This document shows positions 46,110-55,567 of a DNA stretch of 64,000 bases, one piece after another. The DNA comes from Pseudomonas fluorescens (GTDB taxonomy: Bacteria; Pseudomonadota; Gammaproteobacteria; Pseudomonadales; Pseudomonadaceae): positions 1 to 64,000 of the forward strand of contig NZ_JAGGOG010000014.1 of NCBI RefSeq assembly GCF_018614655.1, written 5' to 3'. The position numbers and the translations under genes were made by a program. How positions within the stretch are numbered: the first letter of the stretch is position 1; the number at the start of each line of letters is the position of its first letter. The notes below the pieces were generated by a model. That model did not search any database and was not told the origin of the DNA. It worked only from the letters and a program-made list of their open reading frames with translations.

Positions 46110-46185
46110 TGGTGGGTGATGACGGGATCGAACCGCCGACCCTCTGCTTGTAAGGCAGATGCTCTCCCAGCTGAGCTAATCACCC
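46110..46185 (-). tRNA. tRNA-Val (TAC)
   Basis: A 76-nt cloverleaf with encoded CCA. The acceptor stem is GGGTGAT paired with ATCACCC, and the anticodon stem-loop CTGCC-TTACAA-GCAG region gives anticodon TAC. It is the first tRNA of the Val-Asp-Asp cluster. Confidence 0.95.
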
Positions 46186-46292
46186 TTTGCTTCGTTGAGG
46201 CCGCGAAATTTACGCAGGTGGCAGACCTAAGTCAATAGCCTGCTTGAAGTTTTTCTGAAAAAGACAAAATAGCGTCAAGAACGTCGCCGCCC

Positions 46293-47072
46293 TTACTCGC
46301 TGTAAATCATCTTCTTGCTCATCCCGCCGTCCACCACAAACTCCTGCCCCGTGACAAACCCGGCGCCGCGCGACAACAACCACGCCACCATCGCCGCCAC
46401 GTCCTCCACGGTCCCTACCCTGCCAGCCGGGTGCTGAGCGTGATCAGCATCCGTCAGCGGCTCGGCACGGCGTGCAGCAGGGTCACGGGCGTCGATCCAG
46501 CCAGGGCTGACGGCATTGACCCGCACCTCCGGCCCCAGGCTGATGGCCAACGCGTGAGTCAGGGCCAATAAACCGCCCTTGCTCGCCGCGTAGGCCTCGG
46601 TATCGGGCTCCGATTGGCGGGCACGGGTCGACGCCAGATTGACGATGGCACCGCCATGAGCCCGCAGGTACGGCGCACAATGTTTGGCCAGCAACATCGG
46701 CCCGCCGAGATTGACCGCCATGACCCGGTTCCAGTACGCAAGGTCCAGGCTTTCCAGGGTAATGTTGCGCGGATCAGCCACCGCTGCGTTGCACACCAGC
46801 GCATCCAGGCGCCCGAACTGGCCGAGCACTTCGGCAACCCCCAGGGCCACCTGCTGCTCGTCGGCCACGTCCATGGTGATAAACCAGGCGTTCTCCCCCA
46901 GCACCTTGGACACCTTGGAACCGCGCTCGCGATCCAGATCCGTCAACACCACCTGCCAGCCTTCGCTGACCAGCCAGGCAGCGATGCCCAGGCCGATGCC
47001 CCGCGCTGCACCGGTCACCAGCGCAACCCGACCGTTACTCGCCCCCGCCGCTTCCATGGACCACTCGATCAC
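46293..47072 (-). CDS. SDR-family oxidoreductase
   Basis: A 259-residue classical short-chain dehydrogenase. The coenzyme motif [12 protein letters not shown] lies at about 21-32, NAAV near 94 (NNAG position), and the active-site Ser-Tyr-Lys in [22 protein letters not shown] near 147-168 with YAASK. It ends [11 protein letters not shown]. The start is a GTG that overlaps the metZ stop (GTGA); a downstream ATG (MEAAGAS) is also possible. The conserved position after metZ is known in Pseudomonas; substrate not known. Confidence 0.9.
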   Translation of the reverse strand: MIEWSMEAAGASNGRVALVTGAARGIGLGIAAWLVSEGWQVVLTDLDRERGSKVSKVLGENAWFITMDVADEQQVALGVAEVLGQFGRLDALVCNAAVADPRNITLESLDLAYWNRVMAVNLGGPMLLAKHCAPYLRAHGGAIVNLASTRARQSEPDTEAYAASKGGLLALTHALAISLGPEVRVNAVSPGWIDARDPAARRAEPLTDADHAQHPAGRVGTVEDVAAMVAWLLSRGAGFVTGQEFVVDGGMSKKMIYSE

Positions 47073-48280
47073 AAGGCTGCCAGCCCGCGGGCCAGGTCTG
47101 CCTGCAAGTCAGCCACATCTTCCAGACCGACCGCGATGCGAATCAGGCTGTCACGAATCCCCGCAGCTTCCCGTTCCTGCGGCGCAAGGCGACCGTGGGA
47201 AGTGGTGCTTGGGTGGGTGATGGTGGTTTTGCTGTCCCCCAGGTTAGCGGTAATGGAGATCAGCCGGGTCGCGTCGATAAAGCGCCAGGCGCCCTCTTTG
47301 CCGCCCTTGACCTCAAAACTTACCACCGCACCAAAGCCGCGCTGCTGGCGCTGCGCCAACTCGTGTTGCGGGTGGCTCTTGAGACCGGCGTAATGGACCT
47401 TCTCGATACCGTCCTGCTGCTCCAGCCACTCGGCCAGCGCCTGGGCATTGGCACAATGGGCCTTCATCCGCAGGCTGAGGGTTTCCAAGCCTTTGAGGAA
47501 GATCCAGGCATTGAACGGGCTCAGGGTCGGGCCAGCCGTGCGCAAGAAGCCCACCACTTCCTTCATCTGCTCGCTTGCGCCTGCGACCACACCGCCCATG
47601 CAACGGCCTTGGCCGTCAATGAACTTGGTGGCCGAATGCACGACGATGTCCGCGCCCAGCTTCAGCGGCTGTTGCAGGGCCGGGGTGCAGAAGCAGTTGT
47701 CCACCACCAGCATCGCACCCTTGGCGTGGGCTACTTCAGCCAACGCGGCGATGTCCACCAATTCAGCCAACGGGTTGGACGGCGACTCGACAAACAGCAG
47801 CTTGGTATTGGCCTTGATTGCTGCATCCCAGCCGGACAGCTCAGCCAGCGGCACGTAATCCACCTCAATGCCAAAACGCTTGAAGTACTTCTCGAACAGG
47901 CTGATGGTCGAACCAAACACGCTGCGAGACACCAGCACGTGGTCGCCAGCGCTGCACAGGCTCATGACCACCGCCAGGATGGCCGCCATGCCCGTTGCAG
48001 TAGCAACGGCTTGCTCAGCCCCTTCCAGCGCCGCGATACGTTCTTCGAACGCCCGCACAGTGGGGTTGGTGTAGCGCGAATAAACGTTGCCCGGCACTTC
48101 ACCGGCAAAGCGCGCCGCAGCATCGGCTGCGGTGCGGAAAACATAGCTGGAAGTGAAGAACATCGGATCACCGTGTTCGCCTTCCGGCGTGCGGTGCTGG
48201 CCGGCGCGCACAGCCAGGGTATCGAAAGCTACGCCATCGAGGTCGCTGTCCAACCGACCGGCATCCCATTCCTGACTCAT
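47069..48280 (-). CDS. metZ: O-succinylhomoserine sulfhydrylase
   Basis: A 403-residue PLP enzyme of the Cys/Met metabolism family, from ATG 48280 ([11 protein letters not shown]). It makes homocysteine from O-succinylhomoserine and sulfide. Visible patterns are [43 protein letters not shown] near 65-90, the PLP Lys in [18 protein letters not shown] near 212, and [16 protein letters not shown] near 345. The gene follows purF by a terminator, so it has its own transcript with the SDR gene coupled downstream. Confidence 0.95.
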   Translation of the reverse strand: MSQEWDAGRLDSDLDGVAFDTLAVRAGQHRTPEGEHGDPMFFTSSYVFRTAADAAARFAGEVPGNVYSRYTNPTVRAFEERIAALEGAEQAVATATGMAAILAVVMSLCSAGDHVLVSRSVFGSTISLFEKYFKRFGIEVDYVPLAELSGWDAAIKANTKLLFVESPSNPLAELVDIAALAEVAHAKGAMLVVDNCFCTPALQQPLKLGADIVVHSATKFIDGQGRCMGGVVAGASEQMKEVVGFLRTAGPTLSPFNAWIFLKGLETLSLRMKAHCANAQALAEWLEQQDGIEKVHYAGLKSHPQHELAQRQQRGFGAVVSFEVKGGKEGAWRFIDATRLISITANLGDSKTTITHPSTTSHGRLAPQEREAAGIRDSLIRIAVGLEDVADLQADLARGLAAL

Positions 48281-48316
48281 GCTGCCACTCCTCAACTCAA
48301 TGCTTTATCAAAGATA

Positions 48317-48344
48317 CAAAACCGGCCCCTCAGGGCCGGTGTTT
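48317..48344 (-). terminator. Terminator of purF
   Basis: ACCGGCCC and GGGCCGGT with a CTCA loop form a hairpin followed on the minus strand by TTTTG. It lies between purF and metZ. Confidence 0.75.
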
Positions 48345-48346
48345 AC

Positions 48347-49852
48347 TCAGTTGTTATACAGATCGATGATCGCGCTGACCGCCTGGGTCTTGATCTTCGA
48401 GGAGTCGTTACGCGCCTGCTCGATCTTGTTCAGGTAGGCCTCGTCGACATCCCCGGTCACGTACTTGCCATCGAACACGGCGCAGTCAAACTGCTCGATC
48501 TTGATCTTGCCGCCACCGACCGCTTCGATCAAGTCCGGCAGGTCCTGATAGATCAGCCAATCGGCGCCGATCAGGTCCGCAACGTCCTGGGTAGAACGAT
48601 TGTGGGCGATCAGTTCGTGAGCGCTCGGCATGTCGATGCCGTAGACGTTCGGGTAACGCACCGCCGGCGCAGCAGAGCAGAAGTACACGTTCTTCGCCCC
48701 GGCTTCACGGGCCATCTGGATGATCTGCTTGCACGTGGTGCCACGCACGATGGAGTCATCCACCAGCATCACGTTCTTGCCGCGGAACTCCAGCTCGATG
48801 GCATTGAGCTTCTGGCGTACCGACTTCTTGCGGGCCGCCTGGCCCGGCATGATGAAGGTGCGGCCGATATAACGGTTCTTGACGAAGCCTTCGCGGAACT
48901 TGACGCCCAAATGGTTGGCCAGCTCCAGGGCTGCGGTGCGGCTGGTATCCGGAATCGGGATGACCACGTCGATATCGTGCTCAGGACGCTCGCGCAGGAT
49001 CTTCTCGGCCAGCTTCTCGCCCATGCGCAGGCGCGCCTTGTACACCGAAACGCCGTCGATGATCGAATCCGGACGCGCCAGGTAGACGTGTTCGAAGATG
49101 CACGGAGTGAGTGTCGGGTTAAGGGCACACTGACGGGTGTGCAGCTTGCCGTCTTCAGTGATGTACACCGCTTCGCCCGGCGCCAGGTCACGGATCAGGG
49201 TGAAGCCCAGTACGTCCAGGGAAACGCTTTCGGAGGCGATCATGTATTCAACGCCTTCGTCGGTGTGACGCTGGCCGAAAACGATCGGACGAATACCATG
49301 CGGGTCGCGGAAGCCGACGATACCGTAGCCGGTGATCATCGCCACGACGGCATAACCACCGACGCAACGGTTATGAACATCAGTGACCGCGGCGAACACG
49401 TCTTCTTCGGTAGGCTGCAACTTGCCGCGCTGGGCCAGTTCGTGAGCGAACACGTTCAGCAGGACTTCGGAGTCCGAGTTGGTGTTGACGTGGCGCAGGT
49501 CAGATTCGTAAATCTCCTTGGCCAGTTGCTCAACATTGGTCAGGTTGCCGTTATGCGCCAAGGTGATGCCGTATGGCGAGTTGACATAAAACGGCTGAGC
49601 TTCGGCCGAGGTCGAGCTGCCTGCCGTCGGGTAGCGCACATGGCCAATACCCATATGACCGACCAGGCGTTGCATGTGACGCTGATGGAACACGTCACGC
49701 ACCAGGCCATTGTCCTTGCGCAGGAATAACCGGCCGTCGTGGCTGGTCACAATACCGGCAGCATCCTGGCCGCGGTGCTGGAGCACGGTTAGCGCGTCAT
49801 ACAGCGCCTGATTGACGTTCGACTTACCGACGATACCGACGATGCCACACAT
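48347..49852 (-). CDS. purF: Amidophosphoribosyltransferase
   Basis: A 501-residue enzyme of the first committed step of purine synthesis. The start is at MCGIVGIVG (49852), since the Cys after Met is the glutaminase nucleophile; a longer frame adds three residues. The N-terminal glutamine amidotransferase domain extends to about 235; the C-terminal phosphoribosyltransferase domain has [13 protein letters not shown] near 362 as its PRPP loop. It follows cvpA by about 40 bases, the usual cvpA-purF order. Confidence 0.97.
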   Translation of the reverse strand: MCGIVGIVGKSNVNQALYDALTVLQHRGQDAAGIVTSHDGRLFLRKDNGLVRDVFHQRHMQRLVGHMGIGHVRYPTAGSSTSAEAQPFYVNSPYGITLAHNGNLTNVEQLAKEIYESDLRHVNTNSDSEVLLNVFAHELAQRGKLQPTEEDVFAAVTDVHNRCVGGYAVVAMITGYGIVGFRDPHGIRPIVFGQRHTDEGVEYMIASESVSLDVLGFTLIRDLAPGEAVYITEDGKLHTRQCALNPTLTPCIFEHVYLARPDSIIDGVSVYKARLRMGEKLAEKILRERPEHDIDVVIPIPDTSRTAALELANHLGVKFREGFVKNRYIGRTFIMPGQAARKKSVRQKLNAIELEFRGKNVMLVDDSIVRGTTCKQIIQMAREAGAKNVYFCSAAPAVRYPNVYGIDMPSAHELIAHNRSTQDVADLIGADWLIYQDLPDLIEAVGGGKIKIEQFDCAVFDGKYVTGDVDEAYLNKIEQARNDSSKIKTQAVSAIIDLYNN

Positions 49853-49893
49853 GCGACGCAACCCCTACTTAATGAATCTTGACTGAACACAAC

Positions 49894-50451
49894 TTACTGC
49901 GGCGTTTTGGCCGGCAAGAGGTGCTCCTTGAACGGAAGATCAGCGGGTACGCTGATTCCGCTGGCCAGCCACTGACTGCTCCACCCCAATATGAGGTTCT
50001 TGGACCAATCTGCAACCAATAGAAATTTTGGCACGAGACTCGACTCTTGCCACCACGAATCCTGCTGTACCGGCCCCAGGCTCAATAGCCCGACCGCCAC
50101 GACCACCAGCAACGCACCACGTGCGGCGCCGAAGGCCATGCCGAGAAATCGATCGGTCCCGGAGAGGCCGGTGACGCGTATCAATTCGCCGATAAGATAA
50201 TTGACCATTGCTCCCACCAGCAGCGTGGCGATGAACATGATGGCGCAGCCCGCGATGACGCGAGCCGAAGGTGTTTCGATGTACCCGGCGAGGTAAACAG
50301 CCAATGAGCCACCGAACATCCAGGCTACGACTCCTGCGACGATCCAAGTCAGCAACGATAGAGCTTCTTTAACGAAGCCGCGGCTTAGACTGATCAAAGC
50401 GGAGATGGCGACGATTGCAACGATCGCCCAGTCAACCCAGGTAAATGGCAC
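49894..50451 (-). CDS. cvpA: Colicin V production protein CvpA
   Basis: A 185-residue inner-membrane protein starting MPFTWVDWAIVAIVAISALI with four hydrophobic segments (about 5-25, 30-50, 65-85, 100-122) and the family motif SRGFVKEALSL near 23-33. Its precise role is not settled; in enterobacteria it affects colicin V production and envelope stress. It lies directly upstream of purF, as in many proteobacteria. Confidence 0.95.
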   Translation of the reverse strand: MPFTWVDWAIVAIVAISALISLSRGFVKEALSLLTWIVAGVVAWMFGGSLAVYLAGYIETPSARVIAGCAIMFIATLLVGAMVNYLIGELIRVTGLSGTDRFLGMAFGAARGALLVVVAVGLLSLGPVQQDSWWQESSLVPKFLLVADWSKNLILGWSSQWLASGISVPADLPFKEHLLPAKTPQ

Positions 50452-50560
50452 AGTGCAGCCTACAGACGGATAAGGCGGCGCATTTTAGCAGAGCGCTGGG
50501 CTATCGGTAAGCTGCGATTAGCAGTGCATTTGAAATCAATGGGATAGCAGAAAAGAATAA

Positions 50561-50584
50561 GGCGGGAAGGTGACCCTTCCCGCC
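50561..50584 (-). terminator. Terminator after the SPOR protein
   Basis: GGCGGGAAGG and CCTTCCCGCC pair perfectly over 10 bp with a TGAC loop, followed on the minus strand by TTATTC. It separates the folC-dedD unit from cvpA. Confidence 0.7.
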
Positions 50585-50590
50585 TCGTTT

Positions 50591-51250
50591 TCAACCCTTC
50601 TCCGGCTGAAACCGCACGACAAACCCCTTGAGGTTCTGCTGGCGGCCCAGCAGGTCCCGCAAGCGGTCAGCCTCGGCCCGCTCGATCAGCGGCCCGACAA
50701 ATACCCGGTTCTTGCCATCGGCACTACGGATATAGGCGTTGTAACCCTGGCTGCGCAGGGTCTTCTGCAGGCTTTCGGCGCTTTCACGATTGGCCAGGCT
50801 GGCAAGCTGGACCGACCAACTGATCGGCAAGCCATTGGGATCAATACGACTCTGCCCGACATCCGGCTTGCCAGGTGCCGCCGGCTGCGGAGCCACCGGC
50901 TTGGGCGCAGGCGCCGGCGCCGCAGGTTTGGCCGCGACCGCAGGGGCCGCAGGAGCTGGCTTCACCACCGGAACGCTCGGCTGCACCGGCATTGACGGCA
51001 CTTGCTGCTCGGCCAGCTCTTCGTCAGTAGGTACAGGCTCCTGAGGCAGTGCTTGCGGCTCGGGAACTACCACCGGCTCAACCTGAACCTGAGGCACCAC
51101 AGGCGCCTGAGGCGCAGCCGGCGCCTCGACAGCTACCTGGCGCTGCTCGTCCTGACGAGAAAACAGCATAGGCAGGAAAATCACGGCCAATGCCACCAGA
51201 ACCAGGGCTCCGACCATTCGCTGCTTGTACGCGCTATCCAGTAATGCCAT
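50591..51250 (-). CDS. SPOR-domain cell-division protein, DedD-like
   Basis: A 219-residue protein starting [20 protein letters not shown], with a short cytoplasmic end, a membrane segment at about 12-30, a Pro/Ala/Val-rich periplasmic linker (about 38-140) and a C-terminal SPOR domain (SWSVQLASLANRESAESLQK at about 143-162, then NRVFVGPLIERAEADRLRD). DedD binds septal peptidoglycan at the divisome. It overlaps folC by 17 bases, in the conserved accD-folC-dedD-cvpA order. Confidence 0.88.
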   Translation of the reverse strand: MALLDSAYKQRMVGALVLVALAVIFLPMLFSRQDEQRQVAVEAPAAPQAPVVPQVQVEPVVVPEPQALPQEPVPTDEELAEQQVPSMPVQPSVPVVKPAPAAPAVAAKPAAPAPAPKPVAPQPAAPGKPDVGQSRIDPNGLPISWSVQLASLANRESAESLQKTLRSQGYNAYIRSADGKNRVFVGPLIERAEADRLRDLLGRQQNLKGFVVRFQPEKG

Positions 51251-52541
51251 GTGCAGCTTCCTCCGTGGAGCGCCGGGCCAACCATTCAAGCGCCTCGGCA
51301 ACACAATAAAATGATCCGAACAACAGAATCTCATCCTCGGGCGTCGCAACCGCGCACTGAGCCTCAAGCGCTTCGGTCACGCTTGCATAGGACGCCACCT
51401 GGGCACCAAGGTTCTGCAATGCAGCCTGCAACTCGGCGGCCGGACGACTGCGAGGTGTATCCAGCGGTGCAACGGCCCAGGCTTGAACGTTGTCCAGCAA
51501 CGGCGCAACAACACCGTCCAGGTCCTTGTCCGACAACAGCCCGAACACCGCCAAGCGACGACCGGCAGTCGGCGTACGCAGCAGGCGCTGGGCCAGATAC
51601 TCGGCAGCATGAGGGTTATGCCCCACATCCAGCATCAGGTTAAGGCGCTTGCCATTCCACTGGAACGCACGCCGATCCAGACGCCCGACCACACGGGTAC
51701 CCTGCAAGGTAGCGGCAATCTGCTCGGCATTCCAGGGTAAATCCAGCAACAGGTAGGCTTGCAGCGCGAGCGCGGCGTTTTCCATCGGCAGGTTGAGCAG
51801 CGGCAAGTCGCGCAGTTCAACCGTCTGACCACGAGCGTCAAGCCCGCGCCATTGCCAATGCCGGTCGCCAATCTCGAGATTGAAATCACGACCGCGCAGG
51901 AAGAATGGGCAGCCCAATTCCAACACTTTGTCCAGCAAGGTATGCGGCGGGTCGAGGTCGCCGCACAGCGCAGGCTTGCCCTGACGGAAGATCCCGGCCT
52001 TTTCATAGGCCACAGACTCACGTGTATCGCCAAGATAGTCCGCGTGATCGACACCAATACTGGTGACCAGCGCCAGGTCGGCATCCACCACGTTGACCGT
52101 ATCCAGACGCCCGCCGAGACCGACTTCGAGCACCACCACGTCCAACTGTGCACGCTCGAACAGCCAGAGCGCCGCCAGCGTGCCCATTTCAAAGTAGGTC
52201 AGGGAGATCTCGCCACGCCCGGCATCGAGCGCGGCGAAGGCTTCGCAGAGCTGCTCATCAGTGGCTTCGACACCATTGAGTTGCACACGCTCGTTGTAGC
52301 GCAGCAAATGCGGCGAATTATAGACGCCGACTTTCAACCCCTGAGCTTGCAGCAATGCCGCAACAAAGGCGCAGGTAGAGCCCTTGCCGTTAGTGCCAGT
52401 GACCGTGATCACCCGCGGCGCCGGCCGACCCAACCCAAGGCGGGCCGCTACCTGTTGCGAGCGCTCCAGGCCCATGTCGATAGCGGACGGATGCAACTGC
52501 TCAAGGTAGGCGAGCCACTCACCCAGGGTACGTTGGGTCAT
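51234..52541 (-). CDS. folC: Dihydrofolate/folylpolyglutamate synthase
   Basis: A 435-residue Mur-ligase-type ATP enzyme that joins glutamate to dihydropteroate and folates. The ATP loop [18 protein letters not shown] is at about 45-62, [15 protein letters not shown] at about 75-90, and [13 protein letters not shown] near 310. It overlaps accD by 4 bases and the SPOR gene by 17. Confidence 0.96.
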   Translation of the reverse strand: MTQRTLGEWLAYLEQLHPSAIDMGLERSQQVAARLGLGRPAPRVITVTGTNGKGSTCAFVAALLQAQGLKVGVYNSPHLLRYNERVQLNGVEATDEQLCEAFAALDAGRGEISLTYFEMGTLAALWLFERAQLDVVVLEVGLGGRLDTVNVVDADLALVTSIGVDHADYLGDTRESVAYEKAGIFRQGKPALCGDLDPPHTLLDKVLELGCPFFLRGRDFNLEIGDRHWQWRGLDARGQTVELRDLPLLNLPMENAALALQAYLLLDLPWNAEQIAATLQGTRVVGRLDRRAFQWNGKRLNLMLDVGHNPHAAEYLAQRLLRTPTAGRRLAVFGLLSDKDLDGVVAPLLDNVQAWAVAPLDTPRSRPAAELQAALQNLGAQVASYASVTEALEAQCAVATPEDEILLFGSFYCVAEALEWLARRSTEEAAHGITG

Positions 52542-53458
52542 AGGTTTGCAGGCACCGGAGGCACGACGATCAGCTCGACAGGGGCAGGCACGTATTCAGG
52601 CGTCGGCAGGCCCATCATTTGCGCCAGCAGGTTGCCCAGGCGTGGACGCAGCTCGGAACGGGCGATGATCATGTCGATCGCGCCATGTTCCAGGAGGAAT
52701 TCGCTGCGCTGGAAACCTTCCGGCAGTTTTTCGCGGACGGTTTGCTCGATCACGCGCGGGCCGGCGAAGCCGATCAGGGCCTTGGGCTCACCGACGATCA
52801 CGTCACCCAGCATCGCCAGGCTGGCGGAAACACCACCGTAGACCGGGTCAGTCAATACGGAGATGAACGGGATACCTTCTTCACGCAGACGCGCCAATAC
52901 CGCCGAGGTCTTGGCCATTTGCATCAGGGAAATCAGGGCTTCCTGCATCCGCGCACCGCCGGAAGCGGCGAAGCAGATCATCGGGCAACGGTTTTCCAGG
53001 GCATAGTTGGCGGCACGCACGAAGCGCTCACCCACGATGGCACCCATGGAACCACCCATGAAGGAGAACTCGAACGCAGACACCACGACAGGCATGCCCA
53101 ACAGCTTGCCGCTGACGGAAATCAACGCGTCCTTTTCACCGGTCTGCTTCTGCGCAGCGGTCAGGCGGTCCTTGTACTTCTTGCCGTCGCGGAACTTCAG
53201 GCGGTCGACCGGTTCCAGGTCGGCACCCAATTCGGCACGGCCATCGGCATCGAGGAAGATATCAATGCGGGCGCGCGCGCCAATACGCATGTGGTGGTTG
53301 CACTTGGGGCAAACGTCCAGGGTCTTTTCCAGTTCCGGACGGTACAGCACCGCGTCGCAAGACGGGCACTTGTGCCAAAGACCTTCAGGGACCGAGCTTT
53401 TTTTCACCTCGGAACGCATGATCGAGGGGATCAGTTTGTCTACTAACCAGTTGCTCAT
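52538..53458 (-). CDS. accD: Acetyl-CoA carboxylase carboxyltransferase subunit beta
   Basis: A 306-residue protein starting [17 protein letters not shown]. The N-terminal zinc ribbon has four Cys in CPSCDAVLY and CPKCNHHMR (about 28-58). The crotonase-like domain has [14 protein letters not shown] near 130 and [18 protein letters not shown] near 160, typical of the biotin carboxyl transferase. It pairs with AccA (not in this window) to make malonyl-CoA. It overlaps folC by 4 bases. Confidence 0.96.
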   Translation of the reverse strand: MSNWLVDKLIPSIMRSEVKKSSVPEGLWHKCPSCDAVLYRPELEKTLDVCPKCNHHMRIGARARIDIFLDADGRAELGADLEPVDRLKFRDGKKYKDRLTAAQKQTGEKDALISVSGKLLGMPVVVSAFEFSFMGGSMGAIVGERFVRAANYALENRCPMICFAASGGARMQEALISLMQMAKTSAVLARLREEGIPFISVLTDPVYGGVSASLAMLGDVIVGEPKALIGFAGPRVIEQTVREKLPEGFQRSEFLLEHGAIDMIIARSELRPRLGNLLAQMMGLPTPEYVPAPVELIVVPPVPANL

Positions 53459-53701
53459 GCTTTCTTTCTCCAGTACCGGTGGCTTGAACACAGCCCCGCG
53501 TATGCCCTTGAGCTAAATTCATATGTGGCGATGACAAATCCAGGCGGGGTCAGACGTTCGACCGGCCATTTCCTGCATCTGTCCTCAGCTTTCCAGACAA
53601 CCTGCCAGCGCAGCGTTGCCACTTCATTTCCGGACCTCCCGCAGGCGGCGCCGGGCTGTTTTACACAGTGGTAGTTATGGACGGCGGCAAATTGCCCGCC
53701 G

Positions 53702-54334
53702 TCACATCGAGCCACTGCTGTTACGAACCGCCTGCAGGAATGCACGAATCTTCGTGTGATCCTTGATGCCCTTGCTCTGCTCTACCCCACCACTGACGTC
53801 CACGGCATAAGGCCTGACGCGGGCAATCGCCTGCGCGACGTTATCGGGAGACAGACCGCCGGCAAGGATGATCGGCTTGCTCAACCCTTCGGGAATCAAG
53901 GACCAGTCGAATGCCTCGCCCGTACCACCGGGAACCCCTTCCACATAGGTATCCAGCAGAATCCCGCTGGCCCCGGCGAATGCCGCGCAACCGGCCGCAA
54001 TATCATCACCTGCCTTGACCCGCAGCGCCTTGATATAAGGCCGGTGATACCCCTCACACTCGTCCGGCGTCTCGTCACCATGGAACTGCAGCATATCCAA
54101 CTGCACGGCATCGAGGGTTTCATTGAGTTCGCAGCGACTGGCGTTGACGAATAGCCCCACGGTAGTCACAAACGGCGGCAAGGCGGCAATGATCGCCCGC
54201 GCCTGCTGCACATTCACCGCCCGCGGGCTTTTGGCGTAAAACACAAAACCGATGGCATCCGCCCCCGCCTCGACCGCCGCCAACGCGTCTTCTATGCGGG
54301 TAATCCCACAAATCTTGCTGCGAACGGCTGGCAT
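53702..54334 (-). CDS. trpF: Phosphoribosylanthranilate isomerase
   Basis: A 210-residue TIM-barrel enzyme of tryptophan synthesis. It opens [20 protein letters not shown] with the catalytic Cys in KICG near 8; LQFHGDET near 81 and [14 protein letters not shown] near 177 (phosphate site and catalytic Asp) follow. It lies alone between truA and accD with gaps of 63 and about 240 bases, in the conserved order. Confidence 0.96.
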   Translation of the reverse strand: MPAVRSKICGITRIEDALAAVEAGADAIGFVFYAKSPRAVNVQQARAIIAALPPFVTTVGLFVNASRCELNETLDAVQLDMLQFHGDETPDECEGYHRPYIKALRVKAGDDIAAGCAAFAGASGILLDTYVEGVPGGTGEAFDWSLIPEGLSKPIILAGGLSPDNVAQAIARVRPYAVDVSGGVEQSKGIKDHTKIRAFLQAVRNSSGSM

Positions 54335-54397
54335 ATCGTTGGAACCTCAGGGGTTATCCGAGAAAGTCCCGGATGGTAACAAATGCTTTTCCGGGCG

Positions 54398-55279
54398 TCA
54401 GCCGCCAAGTTCGCTGAACCCTGTGAGGAAGTGCGGCCCGATGAACCGTTGCGGCAGTTCGAACTCGTCCCGGTACTCTACATCCACCAGATACAAGCCG
54501 AACGGGTGCGCGGTCACCCCGCCGGTGCGACGCACCCGGCTCTCCAACACTTCCTTGGCCCATTCCACCGGGCGCTCACCGGTACCAATGGTCATCAGCA
54601 CGCCGGCAATATTGCGCACCATATGGTGCAGGAACGCCCCGGCGCGAATATCCAGCACGATCATCTTGCCGTGACGGGTCACGCGCAGGTGATGGACCTC
54701 CTTGATCGGCGACTTGGCTTGGCACTGCCCGGCTCGAAACGCGCTGAAATCATGGATCCCCACCAGATGCTGGGCCGCTTCAGCCATGCGCTCGGCGTCC
54801 AGCGGACGGTGGTTCCAGGTGATTTCTTCGTTCAAGTGGGCCGGACGAATCTGATCGTTGTAGATCACATAGCGGTAGCGCCGGGCAATGGCCTTGAACC
54901 GCGCGTGAAAGTCTGCCGGCATGACCTTGGCCCAACTGACGCTGACATCGTGGGGCAAATTGATGTTGGCGCCCATGACCCAGGCCTTCATCGAACGCTC
55001 GGCCTGGGTATCAAAGTGCACCACTTGCCCACAGGCATGCACACCGGCGTCGGTACGCCCGGCACACATCAGTGAAACCGGCGAGTCGGCGACTTTCGAC
55101 AGGGCCTTCTCGAGGGTTTCCTGCACCGTCGGTACACCAGACGCCTGGCGCTGCCAGCCGCGATAGCGCGAACCTTTGTATTCCACGCCCAGCGCGATTC
55201 TGAAAAAACCTGCGGCCGCCATTTCGGCGGCCGCGTTATCTATATTTGCCAAGAGCTGAGAGCCTGATGAGTTGCGCAA
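54398..55279 (-). CDS. truA: tRNA pseudouridine(38-40) synthase
   Basis: A protein of up to 293 residues; the start may lie 19 codons inside at MAAAGFFRIALGVEYKG, since the residues before are not typical. The catalytic Asp lies in CAGRTDAGVHACGQVVHFDT near 72-91. FHARFKAIARRYRYVI, FSAFRAGQCQAKSP and GAFLHHMVRNIAGVLM match the family. It modifies uridines 38-40 in the anticodon arm. The gene follows fimV after a REPIN-containing gap. Confidence 0.94.
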   Translation of the reverse strand: MRNSSGSQLLANIDNAAAEMAAAGFFRIALGVEYKGSRYRGWQRQASGVPTVQETLEKALSKVADSPVSLMCAGRTDAGVHACGQVVHFDTQAERSMKAWVMGANINLPHDVSVSWAKVMPADFHARFKAIARRYRYVIYNDQIRPAHLNEEITWNHRPLDAERMAEAAQHLVGIHDFSAFRAGQCQAKSPIKEVHHLRVTRHGKMIVLDIRAGAFLHHMVRNIAGVLMTIGTGERPVEWAKEVLESRVRRTGGVTAHPFGLYLVDVEYRDEFELPQRFIGPHFLTGFSELGG

Positions 55280-55348
55280 AGGCGGCCATTATAAGGCGAC
55301 GTGAGCTGGATGCCATGTGCGGGGTACTTTTCTTCGCCCCCGGAAAAC

Positions 55349-55550
55349 AAAACGGCAGCCCGAAGGCTAATGCCGGTCAGTTAAGTGAATATTGACCACT
55401 GTAGGAGCAAGCTTGCTCGCGAAGAACGCACAGGCAGCGCGCTTACCCTGGATACGCGCGTTATCGTTGACGACCTTCGCGAGCAAGCTCGCTCCTACAA
55501 TGAATCACTTTCGCTTAACTGATCGGCATTAGCCCGAAGGCTGCCGTTTT
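55349..55550. repeat. Long inverted repeat enclosing a REPIN between fimV and truA
   Basis: Left arm 55349-55389 and right arm 55510-55550 are inverted copies of about 41 bp with few mismatches. Each contains an AGCC/GGCT hairpin and, at its outer end, a TTTT run in the outward direction, so each acts as a terminator. Between them is a REPIN at 55401-55498. Confidence 0.7.
55401..55498. repeat. REPIN (paired REP sequences)
   Basis: The ends are inverted REP sequences, GTAGGAGCAAGCTTGCTCGC and, at the right, its near reverse complement, with about 50 bases between. This is the common P. fluorescens-group REPIN type. Confidence 0.85.
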
Positions 55551-55567
55551 TAGTGCAATTGATACGA

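Noticed and set aside
45770..46185. tRNA cluster as another element insertion site
   Set aside because: No partial tRNA copies, integrase or composition change beside these tRNAs; the two identical tRNA-Asp genes are an ordinary tandem duplication.
48281..48346. SAM riboswitch for metZ
   Set aside because: The short gap between purF and metZ on this side holds only a terminator, and upstream of metZ there is no room for an aptamer.
47195..49729. Plus-strand reading frame of 844 codons
   Set aside because: Antisense to metZ and purF, both of which carry all family motifs. No domain is visible in the mirror frame.
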